Shown: positions 46,230-57,883, counted from the stretch's first letter. The stretch is DNA of 64,000 nt from Gremmenia infestans (GCA_032629725.1 JAFEVB010000002.1:2914001-2978000); one strand, 5' to 3'. Notes: generated by a model not told the origin, from the letters alone. Translations and numbers: made by a program.

Positions 46230-47049
46230 TGCGCTGGACTAGAGCGCTCGAAGTAAATTGACGTTGGGCTTGCGAGGGCATCAGACATCATCGACGACCA
46301 ACTTGTCCCAGTAGTCAGGTTCAGTCCAGGGCTTTTTTTGCGGATATCCTCGTGCAGCGGCGAGGGTCACGCCAAATTCCCTTTAGCTTCTAGCGCCACT
46401 TGCAACCGGCAGGGCGCCCTTGTTCTAGGCAGGATTCCTTTCCTATTTGGGGCAGCTAATTCCCCCTTTTCTTTTATTTTTCGGGGGGGGTTTGCCCCTA
46501 TGATTAGATTCATAGCTTCTAGTTTCTTGTGTCATCTTGTCTTCTGGCTGTGAATAGCTTCTTTGTACCTGCTTATTAGTTTTAAATAATGGTCAAATCT
46601 GACAGCAGGCGACGCGGCCATCTTCGCTACATTATCGGCGCTACGATAAGCCTTCCCGCCCCACGAGCCGCGCTAGCCAGTCTCACCAGTCTGGAATGCC
46701 AAAAGCCAATGGAATGAACTTTCAACAAATCCCTCCCTTCGTATCAGGCCTTAAGCCTAAAAAAAACAGGTCTTTCACGGGTCAGTAGATTAAAAGACAA
46801 ACCCAAATTAGAATAAAGCTGGTTGGCAGATACAGTACCTGGTATTAGTATGATTGAGGTCTACTTACCTTAGGTAGGTAATTGCAAAGTGACTGTAAAC
46901 AATAATAAAAGGAGACCGAAGCGATATCACGCATTACCGCCGCTTTAAGCTTTCAGCTCTAATGTGAATGCACTAAAAGCGGCGTCGGATACATTATTCA
47001 AGCTTCAGATCTCTCCGAAATTTATCGGCGACTCAAGAACACCGCGACA
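46230..47049. promoter_or_regulatory. Divergent upstream region of GT90 and uL15m genes
   Basis: 820 bases between head-to-head start codons. A run of eight G is near 46483-46490 and an ACCTTAGGTAGGTAA-type sequence near 46867. No coding frame supported. Confidence 0.5.
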
Positions 47050-48021
47050 ATGCCTCCACGACTACCAGCGTTTACGGCGTGTTGCCGGGCGGCGCCTGCT
47101 GCTTCGAAGCCCTTGGTAACATTACTGTTGCCATTTATGCAGGCGCGCAATGCCTCCATTTTGGCTACGTTATCCGACAATCCAGGAGCTTACAACAAAC
47201 GCATTCGTCGTGGTAGGGGTCCGTCGTCAGGAAAGGGAAAGACATCTGGGAGAGGTCATAAGGGTCAGAAGCAGCATGGAAGTGTCCCGGCTCGGTTCCA
47301 GGGTGGTCAAACGCCGCAGGATGTAGTTCACGGAACGAGAGGTTTTGAGAATCTGTATGAAGTCCTGCCATTCGAATGTCTATATCAATGGATATAACCT
47401 CGATGTCAAATTGCTAACTGCTCATAAAGCTTCTCTCTTGATATGTCAACCATCAATCTCAACCGCATACAGTCTTGGATAGACCAAGGTCGACTAGATC
47501 CAACCAAGCCCATCACCGTGAAGGAGTTGACAGAATCGCGGTGTCTTCATGGAGTGAAAGATGGCGTGAAGCTGTTGGCAAGAGGAAAGGACGAATTGAA
47601 GACCCCAATCAACATCCTGGTCTCACGAGCATCGACTGCAGCCATTGAAACGATTGAGGCAGCGGGAGGCAAGGTCACCACAAGATACTACACCAAGCAA
47701 TCGATATGCAGACTTCTGAAAGGCGAGTCGGAGTCAAGCTTTACACCACTTGCTTTCACACCCATTAGTGCCCAAGAGGAGTCACCAATACTCGCCGCCA
47801 CTGCCTCATCAGCATCTCCTTTTACATACCGATTGCCCGATCCAACGAGCAGAAAAGACTTGGAATATTACCGCGATTCGGCACATAGAGGATATCTAAG
47901 CCATTTGGTCGAGAAAGGCCATGGCCCAAGTTTGTTCTTCAAGACACCTGGAGTTGGACTACGTAAGAAGACGAAGAAAGTTCGCACAGTGGAGGCAGCG
48001 AAGGAGAATAGGTTATGGTAG
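47050..48021 (+). CDS. MRPL10: Mitochondrial large-subunit ribosomal protein uL15m
   Basis: Exons 47050-47354 and 47430-48021, joined in a Leu codon (donor GTATGA, branch GCTAAC, acceptor AAAG), giving 298 residues. The N-terminus (MPPRLPAFTACCRAAPAASK, then MQARNASI) is basic with Ser/Ala and no acids, a mitochondrial presequence. The L15 signature follows: KRIRRGRGPSSGKGKTSGRGHKGQKQHG and FQGGQTPQ. Later come LNRIQSWIDQGRLDPTKPITVKEL and VSRASTAAIETIEAAGGKVTTRYYTK. The ~90-residue C-terminal extension with SRKDLEYYRDSAHRGYL is typical of fungal mitochondrial L15. It binds 21S rRNA at the mitoribosome core. Confidence 0.95.
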
Positions 48022-48670
48022 AAAGTCTAGCGACTCTTGTGTGTATGAAATGTATAAATTATGGATGGATGTAAAACAGAAGCAGAAATTGCATACCGTT
48101 ACCAAGATCATCTACTTTTAGTCAACTCTTCCCTGTTGTAATGGATGAACACTACTGGATTTGACTCGCTTTTTGCTGGAGCTCAGTATTCTTTATCTAG
48201 GAGAGCAAATTGAGGGTAGACTGGAGGTATTTTTTGAGTCTCTGGACTACTGATTTCTTTTTGGACGAAATGAAGTCGCTTTATGAACAGTATTGCCTTT
48301 GAACCAGGCATTTGATATTAGCACAGGGAAAGAAGTATAATGGGTAATCAATTCAACGTTTTATTATGCTGGTGGAATAGGATGGCTTGCAAATACACGT
48401 AAGTAATTTAAATAATTCAAGTAATTCATATGATTGTTATCTTAGTTCCTTATATTGACTTTGAAACTTGACCGATGTGATTGAAGTGCAGGGATTGGTT
48501 GGTGATAGCTTCGAACCTCGGACTCGGACTTCTAGTGCGGTTGAGCTACGCCCACTTGATAACACAAGCTCTACACAAGCTTTGTGTCGCATCAGCTGTA
48601 TTAACATTGCATATCTTCCAAGCCCATTCGCATCTCCTCAAGAAAGTCGCGGTTACACAGACTTGGGACA
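48022..48670. other. Upstream region of MVP1, includes a tRNA-like fragment
   Basis: 650 bases between two plus-strand genes. 48509-48549 carries matches to pol III A and B boxes on the minus strand. Otherwise AT-rich and non-coding. Confidence 0.5.
48509..48549 (-). ncRNA. Possible tRNA-derived fragment with A-box and B-box matches
   Basis: On the minus strand TAGCTCAACCG (48549-48539) matches the A-box pattern TRGYNNARNNG. GGTTCGAAGC (48518-48509) matches the B-box GGTTCRANNC. The spacing of about 20 bases is too short for an intact tRNA, and I cannot fold acceptor, D and T stems. A truncated tRNA or SINE head fits best; chance is possible. Confidence 0.25.
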
Positions 48671-51154
48671 ATGTCGTTGTTTGGGTCATCGCCAGAAGAG
48701 TCTGCCCCGATCAATACTGCGGCTTCCAAGTCTCGCAACTCGTTGTTCGCCGACGAAGAGAGCCCAGCAGGATCCAAATCATCTCTGTTTGCTGAAGACG
48801 ATGCCCCTACCTCGTCGCCATGGGGAATGCCTACCCCGAAGAAAGCTGCCCGCAGTGATCTAATCAAGAACCTACTCGACTCGTCATCTGTTCCCGATAG
48901 CTACATTGATACCTTCGACAGCATGCTAAAGGTAGATGGACGTGGAGGGAAAATAACGCCTGCTGGTGTTACAAATGTTTTGAGCGCAGGAAATCTTGGT
49001 GCTGATGAGCAGGGCCGAATAACAAACCTCATATCATCCGGCGGGCAGCTTACGGATTTGAGCAGGAACGAATTCAACGTTCTGCTGGCATTGGTTGGAC
49101 TAGCGCAAGAGCATGAAGATATAACTTTGGACGGTGTTGATGAGCGGAGAAGAAGTCAGTACTTTTTCTTGATTCTAATTCGCTTGACGTATGCTAACCC
49201 GTACAAGATTTGCCAGAACCAAAATTACCAAGTTTATCAACAAAACCAACCACCTTTCCAAACGCATCAGAACTAGCTGCGAAGCCTCCCCAGCGTCCAA
49301 ATACCCCACCTCCAGCTCCTGTTTTCTCGTCTCCCCCAAAGCCGCGAACAATGCAAAAAGATTCCCTCGACTTTCCGGAAGCAGATCCATGGGCAAGCCC
49401 TGCCATGCATAAAGGTCATGATCATAATTCAAGTCCGCCCAAGACAAATGGCACCTCGAATGGTCTAGGCAATGGGTTACATGCGCCAAGCAGAACTACC
49501 AGCAATTTCACAACCAGATCAGTGGAGGGCAATGGAAATTCCGAACCACCAGCCGGAGATGTACCATCTACTCCAGCATGGGGTGCCTATGATGGCGGTT
49601 CAAGCGCTCCATTCTCAAATCCAGGAGAATCTCCCATTGGGGGGGACGGCTTTGGTGGCTCTGGCGGCGGTGGAGGGGACCGTCCTACTTCTAATGCACC
49701 GGCCCGGTCTTTTGGTGGAGGGCGTGTGACCAACGGGGGACCCGAAGAGAACATAAGTGTTGCATTGTTGCCAGAGAAGGAGGGCATGTTCATGTTTCAG
49801 CATCATAACTACCAAGTTTCGAGTCCGAGAAGAGGCAGTAAGGTCGTGAGGAGATATAGCGACTTTGTCTGGCTCCTAGATTGTTTACACAAACGATACC
49901 CCTTTCGCCAATTACCACTTCTGCCTCCCAAGAGAGTTGGAGGTATGTTACATTGTGCCCTTTATCCAAAAGAACCAGGGGAATCTTCGAGGAGCGTTGC
50001 TTTTTGAGTTATGTCAATATGCTAACAAGTCAATAGTCAACGGAAGTCACCTAGCTGCCGACGGTACGTTTATCGAAAAGCGCAGGAGGGGACTCGCTCG
50101 GTTCGCGAATGCCCTTGTTCGCCATCCAGTACTAGGTCAAGAGCAGCTAGTGATCATGTTTTTGACTGTTCCAACCGTAAGTCGTCAAAGGTTTTCTTAA
50201 TTCAAGGCAGTATGGCTAAGATGGCTAATTAGCATCAGGAGCTGGCTGTATGGCGCAAGCAAGCTACTATCTCGGTCCAGGAAGAGTTTGTGGGCAAACC
50301 TCTACCCCCTGGACTCGAAGATTCTTTACCGACGAGCCTCAACGAACTCTTTGAAACCACTCGCACGGGAGTTCGCCGATCAGCTGAGATCTATATCAAC
50401 CTATGTAACCTCCTGGACCGACTTGCTAAACGGAATGAGGGCCTTGCCGCCGACCAGTTGCGACTCTCTCTTTCTCTGCAATCGTTAACGGACGTTTCCG
50501 AAGACACTTATTCCACCGACACCAATGATGTCCCGCTATTAAATGAGGGAATCCATGCAATGGCCAAGCATGTTTCCAACAGCCAGAGTCTACTGGAAGA
50601 TGAGGCAAGAGCTTGGGATCAGGGTGTACTGGAGGACTTAAAAAGGTATGTAATTGATATACCTCTTAGCTTTGAAATGACGAACTAATGCTCATTTCTT
50701 CTAGGCAACGAGATGCTTTAGTCAGTATGAGAGACATGTTTGATCGCCGTGACAGGTACGACAAGGACAACATTCCATATTTGGAACGAAGAATTCAAAG
50801 CAACGAGACCAAGCTCGTAGCCATTCGAGCCAAGCCGAGCGAATTGGTCAAGCCGGGAGAGGTTGAAAAGGTTACGGATTCTATCATTAAGGTCAGTATC
50901 TAAGGAGGCATGTGGGAACTTCAGTGCTAACAGTCACTTAGGACAAGGAATCCATTGTTGCTCAGCATGCTCGTGGAGTTTTCATCAAGGAGTGCATCAG
51001 AGACGAGCTTATATTCTTTCAAAGCTCGCAGTATCACGTCAGCCGTTTGAGCCAAGATTGGTCGCAGGAGCGTGTGAAGTATTCGGAGTTGCAAGCTGAC
51101 AACTGGAAGCAACTCCAAGAAGAACTTGAGAGTATGCCTTTAGGTGATGAGTAA
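48671..51154 (+). CDS. MVP1: Sorting nexin Mvp1 (SNX8 type)
   Basis: Six exons: 48671-49154, 49208-49942, 50037-50176, 50239-50645, 50705-50891 and 50942-51154, giving 721 residues. The N-terminus has a short EH-like helical region (SDLIKNLLDSSSVPDSYIDTFDSML, then GKITPAGVTNVLSAGNL). A long Pro/Gly/Ser-rich linker follows. The PX domain spans about residues 340-455 with the phosphoinositide-binding RRYSDFVWLLDCL and PPKRVG/VNGSHLAAD junction, then RRRGLARFANALVRHPVL. The rest is a BAR-like helical region. Mvp1 acts in retrograde transport and recycling from endosomes in yeast. Introns have GTCAGT, GTATGT, GTAAGT, GTATGT and GTCAGT donors; GCTAAC branch points are visible in introns 1 and 5. 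Confidence 0.93.
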
Positions 51155-51653
51155 CCATGCATAGGTGCTTGGGGCGTGGTGTACGAATTTAGTAAATAGC
51201 AGCATTCGTTTTGGGGGAGATTCTTTTGGACGTTCAATAGCGTTAGCGTCTGTACTGTACCTATGTACACATATTTAATGGATTCGATGATTTCACGCGT
51301 GGACGAAGTAGGACATTTACTTTTTAGTAACTAATTTCATGTCTGAAGTAGTGAACCAGTGGTGATAATGTGACTCCTATACCACAATTATTGAAAGAAT
51401 TTACACCTACTTTGAAATCAAATATCTCACTCGACCATGAGTCTGGTCTGGACCATGACCTACAGTAGCTACCTATTTTATTCAGTCACCATCACCTCAC
51501 TCATTGCTCGCTTCTGATAAGTATCGGGTTCTTATCGGACAGCCGCGCCCCTCATTTAGCGCGCTCCACCCTCGTTGATCTCGACTCCAAGTTCACCTCA
51601 GACATCTAAAATCCCAATATTCATTCGTGCGCATAAGACAGGAAGCCGGCCTC
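51155..51653. other. Upstream region of DCN1, no gene seen
   Basis: 500 bases between tandem genes. It contains a TACTGTACCTATGTACA stretch near 51251. No coding frame. Confidence 0.55.
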
Positions 51654-53391
51654 ATGCCTCCCTTAACCCCCCTCCAGCGGAATCAAGTTGCCCAGTTCAT
51701 GGGCCTGACGGGTGTGCCAGAGAAGACGGCGCAACGGGTGAGTCTCATTTTATCTGCCTCTGCCTACCTAGCCAAAGATTATTTTGAAAGTGGAAAGAAC
51801 AACCATGCTGACGACTCTTTCCCACAGTTGCTCAAGGCTTCGGGCTGGAAGATCGAGAATGCTTCTGACAGGTAAGAACATATTTCATCAATTTTTCGGA
51901 CCACAACGAATACGGCATACTCTATCGAATCGAATAACCACCAAACACATTTACCTTCTACCACGTCCCATTATGGACGCAGAAACGTTTCACCTGATCT
52001 ACGAGTACAACCTTACGGACGTTATGGTTAGAAAAGTTCCCCTGAAGACTATTCGCAATGTGGCTGCTTTCAATCGTTGGCGACACTATCACTCAAGGAA
52101 CCGCAAGCTCTTTATAGGATTCGAGGCCCATATGTTCTCCTACAACACTCAACAGGCTGCTCTTTTCCTGACGGGCTTCTCTTCTAAAGATGAGGATCTC
52201 GATCGTAAAGGCGCACTCCGTTTGGTCGCTCTGACGGATGCGCTCCTAAGAACGCCGCGTCCAAACTCTGCCATCCCCCCTATCGTACCACGCTTCAAAC
52301 ATCCAAAGGCTGAACTACGTTGGTTTTTCGAGGACCTCGATAGACTGTTGCGTGGCCACGGTTTCCTGGTGGACGACTCCCTGCAGCCATCGCAATGCCC
52401 AAAACGCCCGCTTCATATGGTGTACCCAATTCATATCAATCAACTCATCACTACGCCAATGACAGAGCTCTGGACGTTTCAGTTTTCTTTCAGTACTGAC
52501 TTTCGTAGCTTTTTTGCTGCAAATGGGTCAGCGGCACCTGGTGCAATGGCCACAAGAGACACTCTAGACAAGCTTTTTGAAAGCTATCGAGGTAGGGAAA
52601 TCATTCCCCTATAATCATTGATCTTCTGTGGCTAATTGTGATCTTAATGGAGATGCAAAAACCGACGAACGAGACACTATCAGTGTAGACGGAACGATGG
52701 CCTACTTTGAGGCTCTTGGTGTTAGTCTAGAAGATGCGAGCATGCTGGTATGCAACCTCTTTAAATGTCTCGAAAGTTCAGAAACTTTATTCCTACAGCC
52801 CGCTGTATCGATTAGGCAATTTTGACTTTAAAAACTTGCAGGTACCTATGGAGATTGTTCAGGCACCTACTGTCGGAGAGATATCCAAACAGGGATTTAT
52901 AGAGGGATGGAAGGCTGTTGGGTAGGTCCACAGTGTTCCTCCCGAATAATTTTAACTGGGCATGTAGTGCGGATACAATCCCGAAGCAAAAGGCGTACGT
53001 GATCAAGCAAGTCAACAAATTGAGTACGGATATCGATCTCTTTAAGCGAGTGTATCGACATGTGTTTGTCTGTGCCAGAGAAAAGGGTCAGAAAGCTATC
53101 TCTCTCGAAAACGCGCTCACATACTGGCAAATCATTTTCAGTCCTCCAGGAAAGCTATGGGTTACTGCGTCAACTGATTGGCTGAAGCTGTGGTCGGAAT
53201 TTTTGACTACTAATTGGACTAAGAGTGTAAATAAGGACATGTGGAACCAGACCTTCGAATTCGCCCAAAAGACCATGCAGGATGAGACGTTGAGCTTCTG
53301 GAGTGAAGAATCGGCCTGGCCCGGTGTTATCGACGACTTTGTGGCTTTTGCGAAGGAAAAGAGAGGAGATGTTCCCATGGAGACTGACTAA
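51654..53391 (+). CDS. DCN1: Dcn1, cullin neddylation E3 scaffold
   Basis: Six exons: 51654-51737, 51828-51871, 52509-52591, 52653-52747, 52842-52921 and 52968-53391, giving 269 residues, the length of yeast Dcn1. The N-terminal UBA-like domain (QVAQFMGLTGVPEKTAQR/LLKASGWKIENASDSFF) spans exons 1-3. The PONY/DCUN1 domain follows: LDKLFESYR, ISVDGTMAYFEALGVSLED, GEISKQGFIEGWKAVG, KRVYRHVFVCAREKGQKAI, ALTYWQIIF, WNQTFEFAQKTM and SAWPGVIDDFVAF. Dcn1 binds cullin WHB and acetylated Ubc12 to promote Nedd8 transfer. Intron 2 is 637 nt, about ten times the others, and contains a long open reading frame annotated separately. Confidence 0.93.
51973..52508 (+). CDS. Long open reading frame inside DCN1 intron 2
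   Basis: From ATG 51973 the frame stays open through the whole remaining intron (about 178 codons) and runs in frame into DCN1 exon 3, stopping only at 52614. The frame is also open upstream to 51784. Composition looks like protein: MDAETFHLIYEYNLTDVMV, then RNRKLFIGFEAHMFSYNTQQ, RKGALRLVALTDALLR and KAELRWFFEDLDRLLRGHGF. I recognise no family. Options are a nested gene, an alternative first exon giving a new N-terminus fused to the PONY domain, or an inserted gene fragment that is spliced out. Splicing it out restores a standard Dcn1 sequence, so at least one transcript should remove it. Confidence 0.5.
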
Positions 53392-53890
53392 AGAACAATT
53401 TTCCTATTGAGCATGAATGGGGTTTCCTTGGGCCACTCGAGCGAGCATTGCAATTGGCGTAGTATGGCGATATTGCGGACTTTTAGATTCCATAGGGCAT
53501 GTATGGGCATGAGCCTAATATTGACTACTGCAAACACAAAGCTTTGTTTGGCAGCATCTATTGTCTCGTGGTTCATTTGATCCACGGTATTATATTGTTC
53601 CACGTCGAATGTGTAACAGGATGCTTCGACATGCAGAGGAAAAGCTCCTGGACACGCACAAACAGTAGCTTCGAGTGAAACCATTGGAACCACCTACTCT
53701 TTGAATCCATGTTTGTTTTGGTGGCCCAAATTACTGATTTGAAGTGGGAAATTGTAGTATCTTACATGACACTCAATCCCAATATATCCATTTCGCCATG
53801 CAATGCTCTGCCCATATAATACAGACCCCTCAACCTACTTTCTACCTCCCTACACCTGCCTCCATCACACCCTTCATTCATTTGTTTCTA
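53392..53890. other. Convergent intergenic region, no gene seen
   Basis: 500 bases between the stop codons of DCN1 and MRP17. A 101-codon minus frame (53388-53693) lacks coding features. Confidence 0.55.
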
Positions 53891-54379
53891 TCAGAACTCC
53901 TCCCTGTTCTTCCATTCCACATTGCCCGAAATCCGACTCAAGCTCTCCAACGTCCCATCCCCCAACTTGACACTACTAAACTTGATCATCCGCGGATCCA
54001 ATCCCAACGTCGTCCGTACATCATCCTGAATCTTGGAGGAGGCGTCGAAGCGCATGACGAAGTAGTGTCCGTTTGTATATTGTGCTTGATGCTTGCGGGT
54101 CTTCTTGGGGAGGTTGAAGACACCCCAGTTGTGAAGGCCCCGGATTGTACCGCCGCTGCGGAGGATGAGGGAACCTGCTGTGCGTGCGATTCTGTGGGCT
54201 TATTAGAGATATGTCGTTATTGATAGCAAGAAGATGTTGGTCATGGATAGGAGACGGCATGACATACTCTTTTACCTCGGCGAGGTTGCCCGGTCGGACC
54301 TGGTTCTATTATCAGCATATGTATACGAGTCAATTGGAAGAGAAAGGCAACTCACGACTGCAATTAGCTCATATAACAT
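53891..54379 (-). CDS. MRP17: Mitochondrial small-subunit ribosomal protein bS6m
   Basis: Exons 54379-54356, 54299-54268 and 54191-53891, giving 118 residues. The first two coding exons are only 24 and 32 bases (MLYELIAV and VRPGNLAEVKE), so no long ORF marks the start. Donors are GTGAGT and GTATGT; acceptors are ACCAG and CACAG. The S6 fold is clear: MLYELIAVVRPGN, EIARTAGSLILRSGGTIRGLHNWGVFNLPKK, QYTNGHYFVMRFDASSKI and VRTTLGLDPRMIKFSSVKLG. It ends SGNVEWKNREEF. Yeast Mrp17 is the homologue, in the mitoribosomal small-subunit platform. It is divergent from RRB1 with 212 bases between start codons. Confidence 0.95.
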
Positions 54380-54591
54380 CTTGGTGCTACATACAAGTCT
54401 TTCCTCTCAAAACATCGTTGTTTTCGAAGCTCGAAAATAAGGTTGTTCGGGACGGAAAAACATCGTTCCACTTTTCTCCCGATTGTGGTTTGCGACGAGC
54501 GATAAGAAAAAATTATTTCAAGTGCGCAAAATCACAGCAATTACCCCACCACCGATCTACACAAGTACGGTTTCCGAGACAAAGGGCAAAC
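54380..54591. promoter_or_regulatory. 212-base bidirectional promoter, MRP17 / RRB1
   Basis: The whole space between the two head-to-head start codons. It contains an A-rich segment near 54506-54520 and a CCCCACCACC run near 54544. A spurious plus frame (54184-54837) crosses it. Confidence 0.7.
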
Positions 54592-56125
54592 ATGTCTAAA
54601 CGTGCGGCAGAAGATTTTGAAAATGGTGGCGCATCTCTGAAGGGTGGAGAACGTCCCGAGAAACGGTATTTAGAGGACGAGGTGGGGGAGTTTGAGGATG
54701 AATTCGAGGACGAATATGAGAGTGAGGACGAGATTTTGGAGGCGGGGGTGGATGGACGGCCGGATGCTGAGAGGGAGGCTGAGGAGAAAGCTGGTGTGTT
54801 GCATTTTTTTTTGTTTAATATGAGGTATATTTACTAACTGTTTTACAGAGGCTATGGATGTAGACCAACAGACGTTTATTGTTGGTAGGAATAAACTCGG
54901 GCCTGGAGAGACACTTGCCCCAGATCTTTCGGCGTACGAGATGCTACATGCGCTGAGTACGCCTTGGCCGTGTCTGTCGTTTGACATCGTGAAAGATAGC
55001 TTGGGAGATAACAGGAAGAATTACCCCGCTACGATGTATGCGGTTGCAGGAACACAAGCGGAGCACAAGAGGGAAAAGGAGAATGCGTTGATGGTCATGA
55101 AGTTCAGCGGATTAAGCAGGATGGAGCGGGAGCAAGACGACGAGGATTCATCAGACGATGAGGACGAGGACGCAGACCCGATTCTCGAATCTACATCTAT
55201 ACCTTTCACGTCTGCTACGAACCGCATTCGAGCACACCAATCCCCAGCCTCAGACTCCTCGCGGCCGCCTACAACCCTAACGGCTTCAATGACAGAAGCA
55301 GGCCAAGTTCTCATCCACGACGTTACCCCTCACCTCGCCTCCTTCGATACCCCCGGCACAGTCATCACGCCGCAACAAAACAAACCCCTATCCATCCTCC
55401 GCATGCACAAAGCAGAAGGCTACGCCGTCGACTGGTCCCCCCTGGTCTTAACCGGCAAGCTCGTAACCGGCGACAACAACGGCAGCATATATGTAACAAC
55501 ACGAACCGCAGGCGAAGGCTGGGCCACAGACTCTCGACCATATACAGGCCACACCGGCTCGGTTGAAGAGCTGCAATGGAGTCCGTCAGAGAAGAACGTC
55601 TTTGCTTCAGCGTCTAGCGACGGTACTATCAAAGTCTGGGACGTGCGGAGTAAGAGCAGAACCGCGGCGCTTAGCGTTCAGGTCAGTGACACGGACGTAA
55701 ATGTTATGTCCTGGTCGCACCAAACAACACATCTCCTTGCTTCCGGCGCCGACGATGGACAGTGGGCTGTATGGGACTTGCGGCAATGGAAGCCCAACAC
55801 CTCATCCTCTTCTCCATCAAAACCTACGCCAGTAGCAAGTTTCAACTTCCACAAAGAGCAAATCACGTCCGTGGAATGGCATCCTACAGACGATAGTATT
55901 GTAGCAGTAGCAGCTGGAGACGACACGCTTACGCTGTGGGATCTGGCCGTCGAGTTGGATGATGAGGAGAGTAAGGATACCGGGGGCGTAGCAGAGGTGC
56001 CACCGCAGCTGTTGTTCGTGCATTATATGGAGAAGGTCAAAGAGTTGCATTGGCATCCGCAGATTCCCGGGGCATTGGTGGGCACAGGCGAGGCCTTTAG
56101 TGTGTTTAAGACTATTAGTGTCTAG
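54592..56125 (+). CDS. RRB1: Ribosome assembly WD40 protein Rrb1 (GRWD1)
   Basis: Exons 54592-54793 and 54849-56125 (donor GTGTGT, acceptor TACAG), giving 492 residues. The N-terminus is acidic (EDEVGEFEDEFEDEYESEDE). The histone-binding-like helix of the RBAP48 group follows (LSAYEMLHALSTPWPCLSFDIV), then an acidic insert (DDEDSSDDEDEDAD). WD repeats run from about residue 235 to the end, including GHTGSVEELQWSP, ASASSDGTIKVWDVRS, ASGADDGQWAVWDLRQ, ITSVEWHPTDDSIVAVAAGDDTLTLWDL and a final VKELHWHPQIPG. In yeast Rrb1 is the dedicated chaperone of ribosomal protein L3 in nucleolar 60S assembly. Confidence 0.95.
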
Positions 56126-57883
56126 GTCAAAATCACAAAAGCGAATTCTCAAGAACACTTCGACACTCGTTTCAATCTCAAGGATTACATGCCAAAGGTA
56201 GTTGTTGGGTCAAGGAAAAAGTTCTCAGAGGAGATTTTTTGACCTGCTTAGGTGATTATTGAGATGCTTCAAGGTACGTTCAAACAATAACTAAACAGAT
56301 TACTGCAATAACGAAAACATGACGCTGCATCGATTCGGTCATCCTTGTAACTGGTATGAGCATCGAAAGCTCAAAAATATCCCGGATGACCCCAGCCTTC
56401 ATGAGAGATCGTAAATCTTTTATATCCGAGTACCAGTATCTCCATGAACCTGCTTTCCCAAAGCAGAAGTAAGCTGCGATTTAGAGCTTGACTGACCATA
56501 ATGTTGCAGCAATGTTTCCCTTTCTTTCGAGACCAATCACCCAACTTAGGTATCTTTCTAGTTGTTAGAGGGACAAGAGTACGGGTGAATGATAAATACA
56601 ACGATGTATAAAAATATTCCTTCAACTTTATTGCACAACGGTGTGCAAATAACCAACCTGGCAATGAAGCTTTAGGGCTTCCTCGCATCTTGAAGGAACT
56701 TCAAATCTATACACGCAATAGAAGAGGGAATGGGAGAAAGAGACGTAAAGAAAATTAATTCGCTCTCCTCCGTCCTCGGGGGAAAAGAGCAGCAAGTTCT
56801 GTTCACATGACGGACGATGGCGCGTACGGATTGTGTCTCAGCCAGTTGATGAGTTTGTACATGGGGCCATTATTCAGACGCCACATAACTCCAACTATTG
56901 CTTTTGAAGACCCAAGCACCACTCCTTCGGTAGAACGTCTTCAGCATTTCTCCACAAGTCTCACTGAGACCCCCCAGTGGCTTACCCGCTTCCTGAATCC
57001 CGTAACGCAATAATGGTGAAATAGATTTCAATATTTGCCCTTACGGAGTAGACTTCCATGGGGGTAATGCCCCTCATTTCGAATTCGGGCGTCCCCGAGC
57101 TGGTGTAGAAAGAGAAGAGAAAAAAAAGAAAACATATTCCTGCAACGGAATGTTCCGTAGCCTTGTGTAAAATGGATCTGCAAGGATTCAAGAAATTATA
57201 TGTAGGAAAAGAAAGACTAAACGCACGCGATATCCCCGAATCGCAAGGTGCAAATCCAAGTAAGCCTTACAATTCTTATGCGCATCAAGAAGACAGATCA
57301 GTTGCGTCTTGTGCCTCGAAGCAATTTCGCTAGGAAGTCAGTCAGCCTCAATGGAAACGTCACATTTTCTGCACGAAAAAGCAAGACGCTCCTGACCAGG
57401 TTACGACGCCACCGGGGCCCCAAGTATGAGGATTGACAGAAGCGAGGGTGGACCTAGGCCAATCAAGGCAGCTCTTTAGTCGCGCTCGTGACCGTCAGGG
57501 TCTTAGAGATCCAGTGCAGTGGATTGGATCGTCGCCTGCCTGAAGTCGTATTTGGCAGGGTCCCCATGCTTGGACCTGCTTCCCCGCAAATGGCTGCTCA
57601 ACCTTAGTGGGAAACTTGCGGGTGAGATGAGCAGAACGCTGACTTCTAGACAACCACCGCTACACTCCGACGATCACTTCTCTCTGACCTGTACTGCATT
57701 CCTTCTCTTCTTCTCATCGTGCTTCCAACATTACACAGCCAGAGCTGCCATTATCACCACGTACCGTCTCCCAAATGAGCGAGTGTCTCCAAGTGCTCTT
57801 CTTCGTGGAGGACATGAAGACTCCAATCTAGCCAGGGAGCGTATAAAACACAATATTACCACCATCACACGGCATAGGTGATT
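56126..57883. other. Intergenic region, no gene supported
   Basis: 1.76 kb between plus-strand genes. It contains a TACGGAGTA motif at 57042-57050. Frame 57519-57881 ends just before the next start and is probably leader sequence. Confidence 0.5.

Noticed and set aside
54184..54837. 217-codon plus-strand ORF across the MRP17 gene and RRB1 exon 1
   Set aside because: Its left part lies in MRP17 antisense and the shared promoter. The real RRB1 start is ATG 54592 in the same frame.
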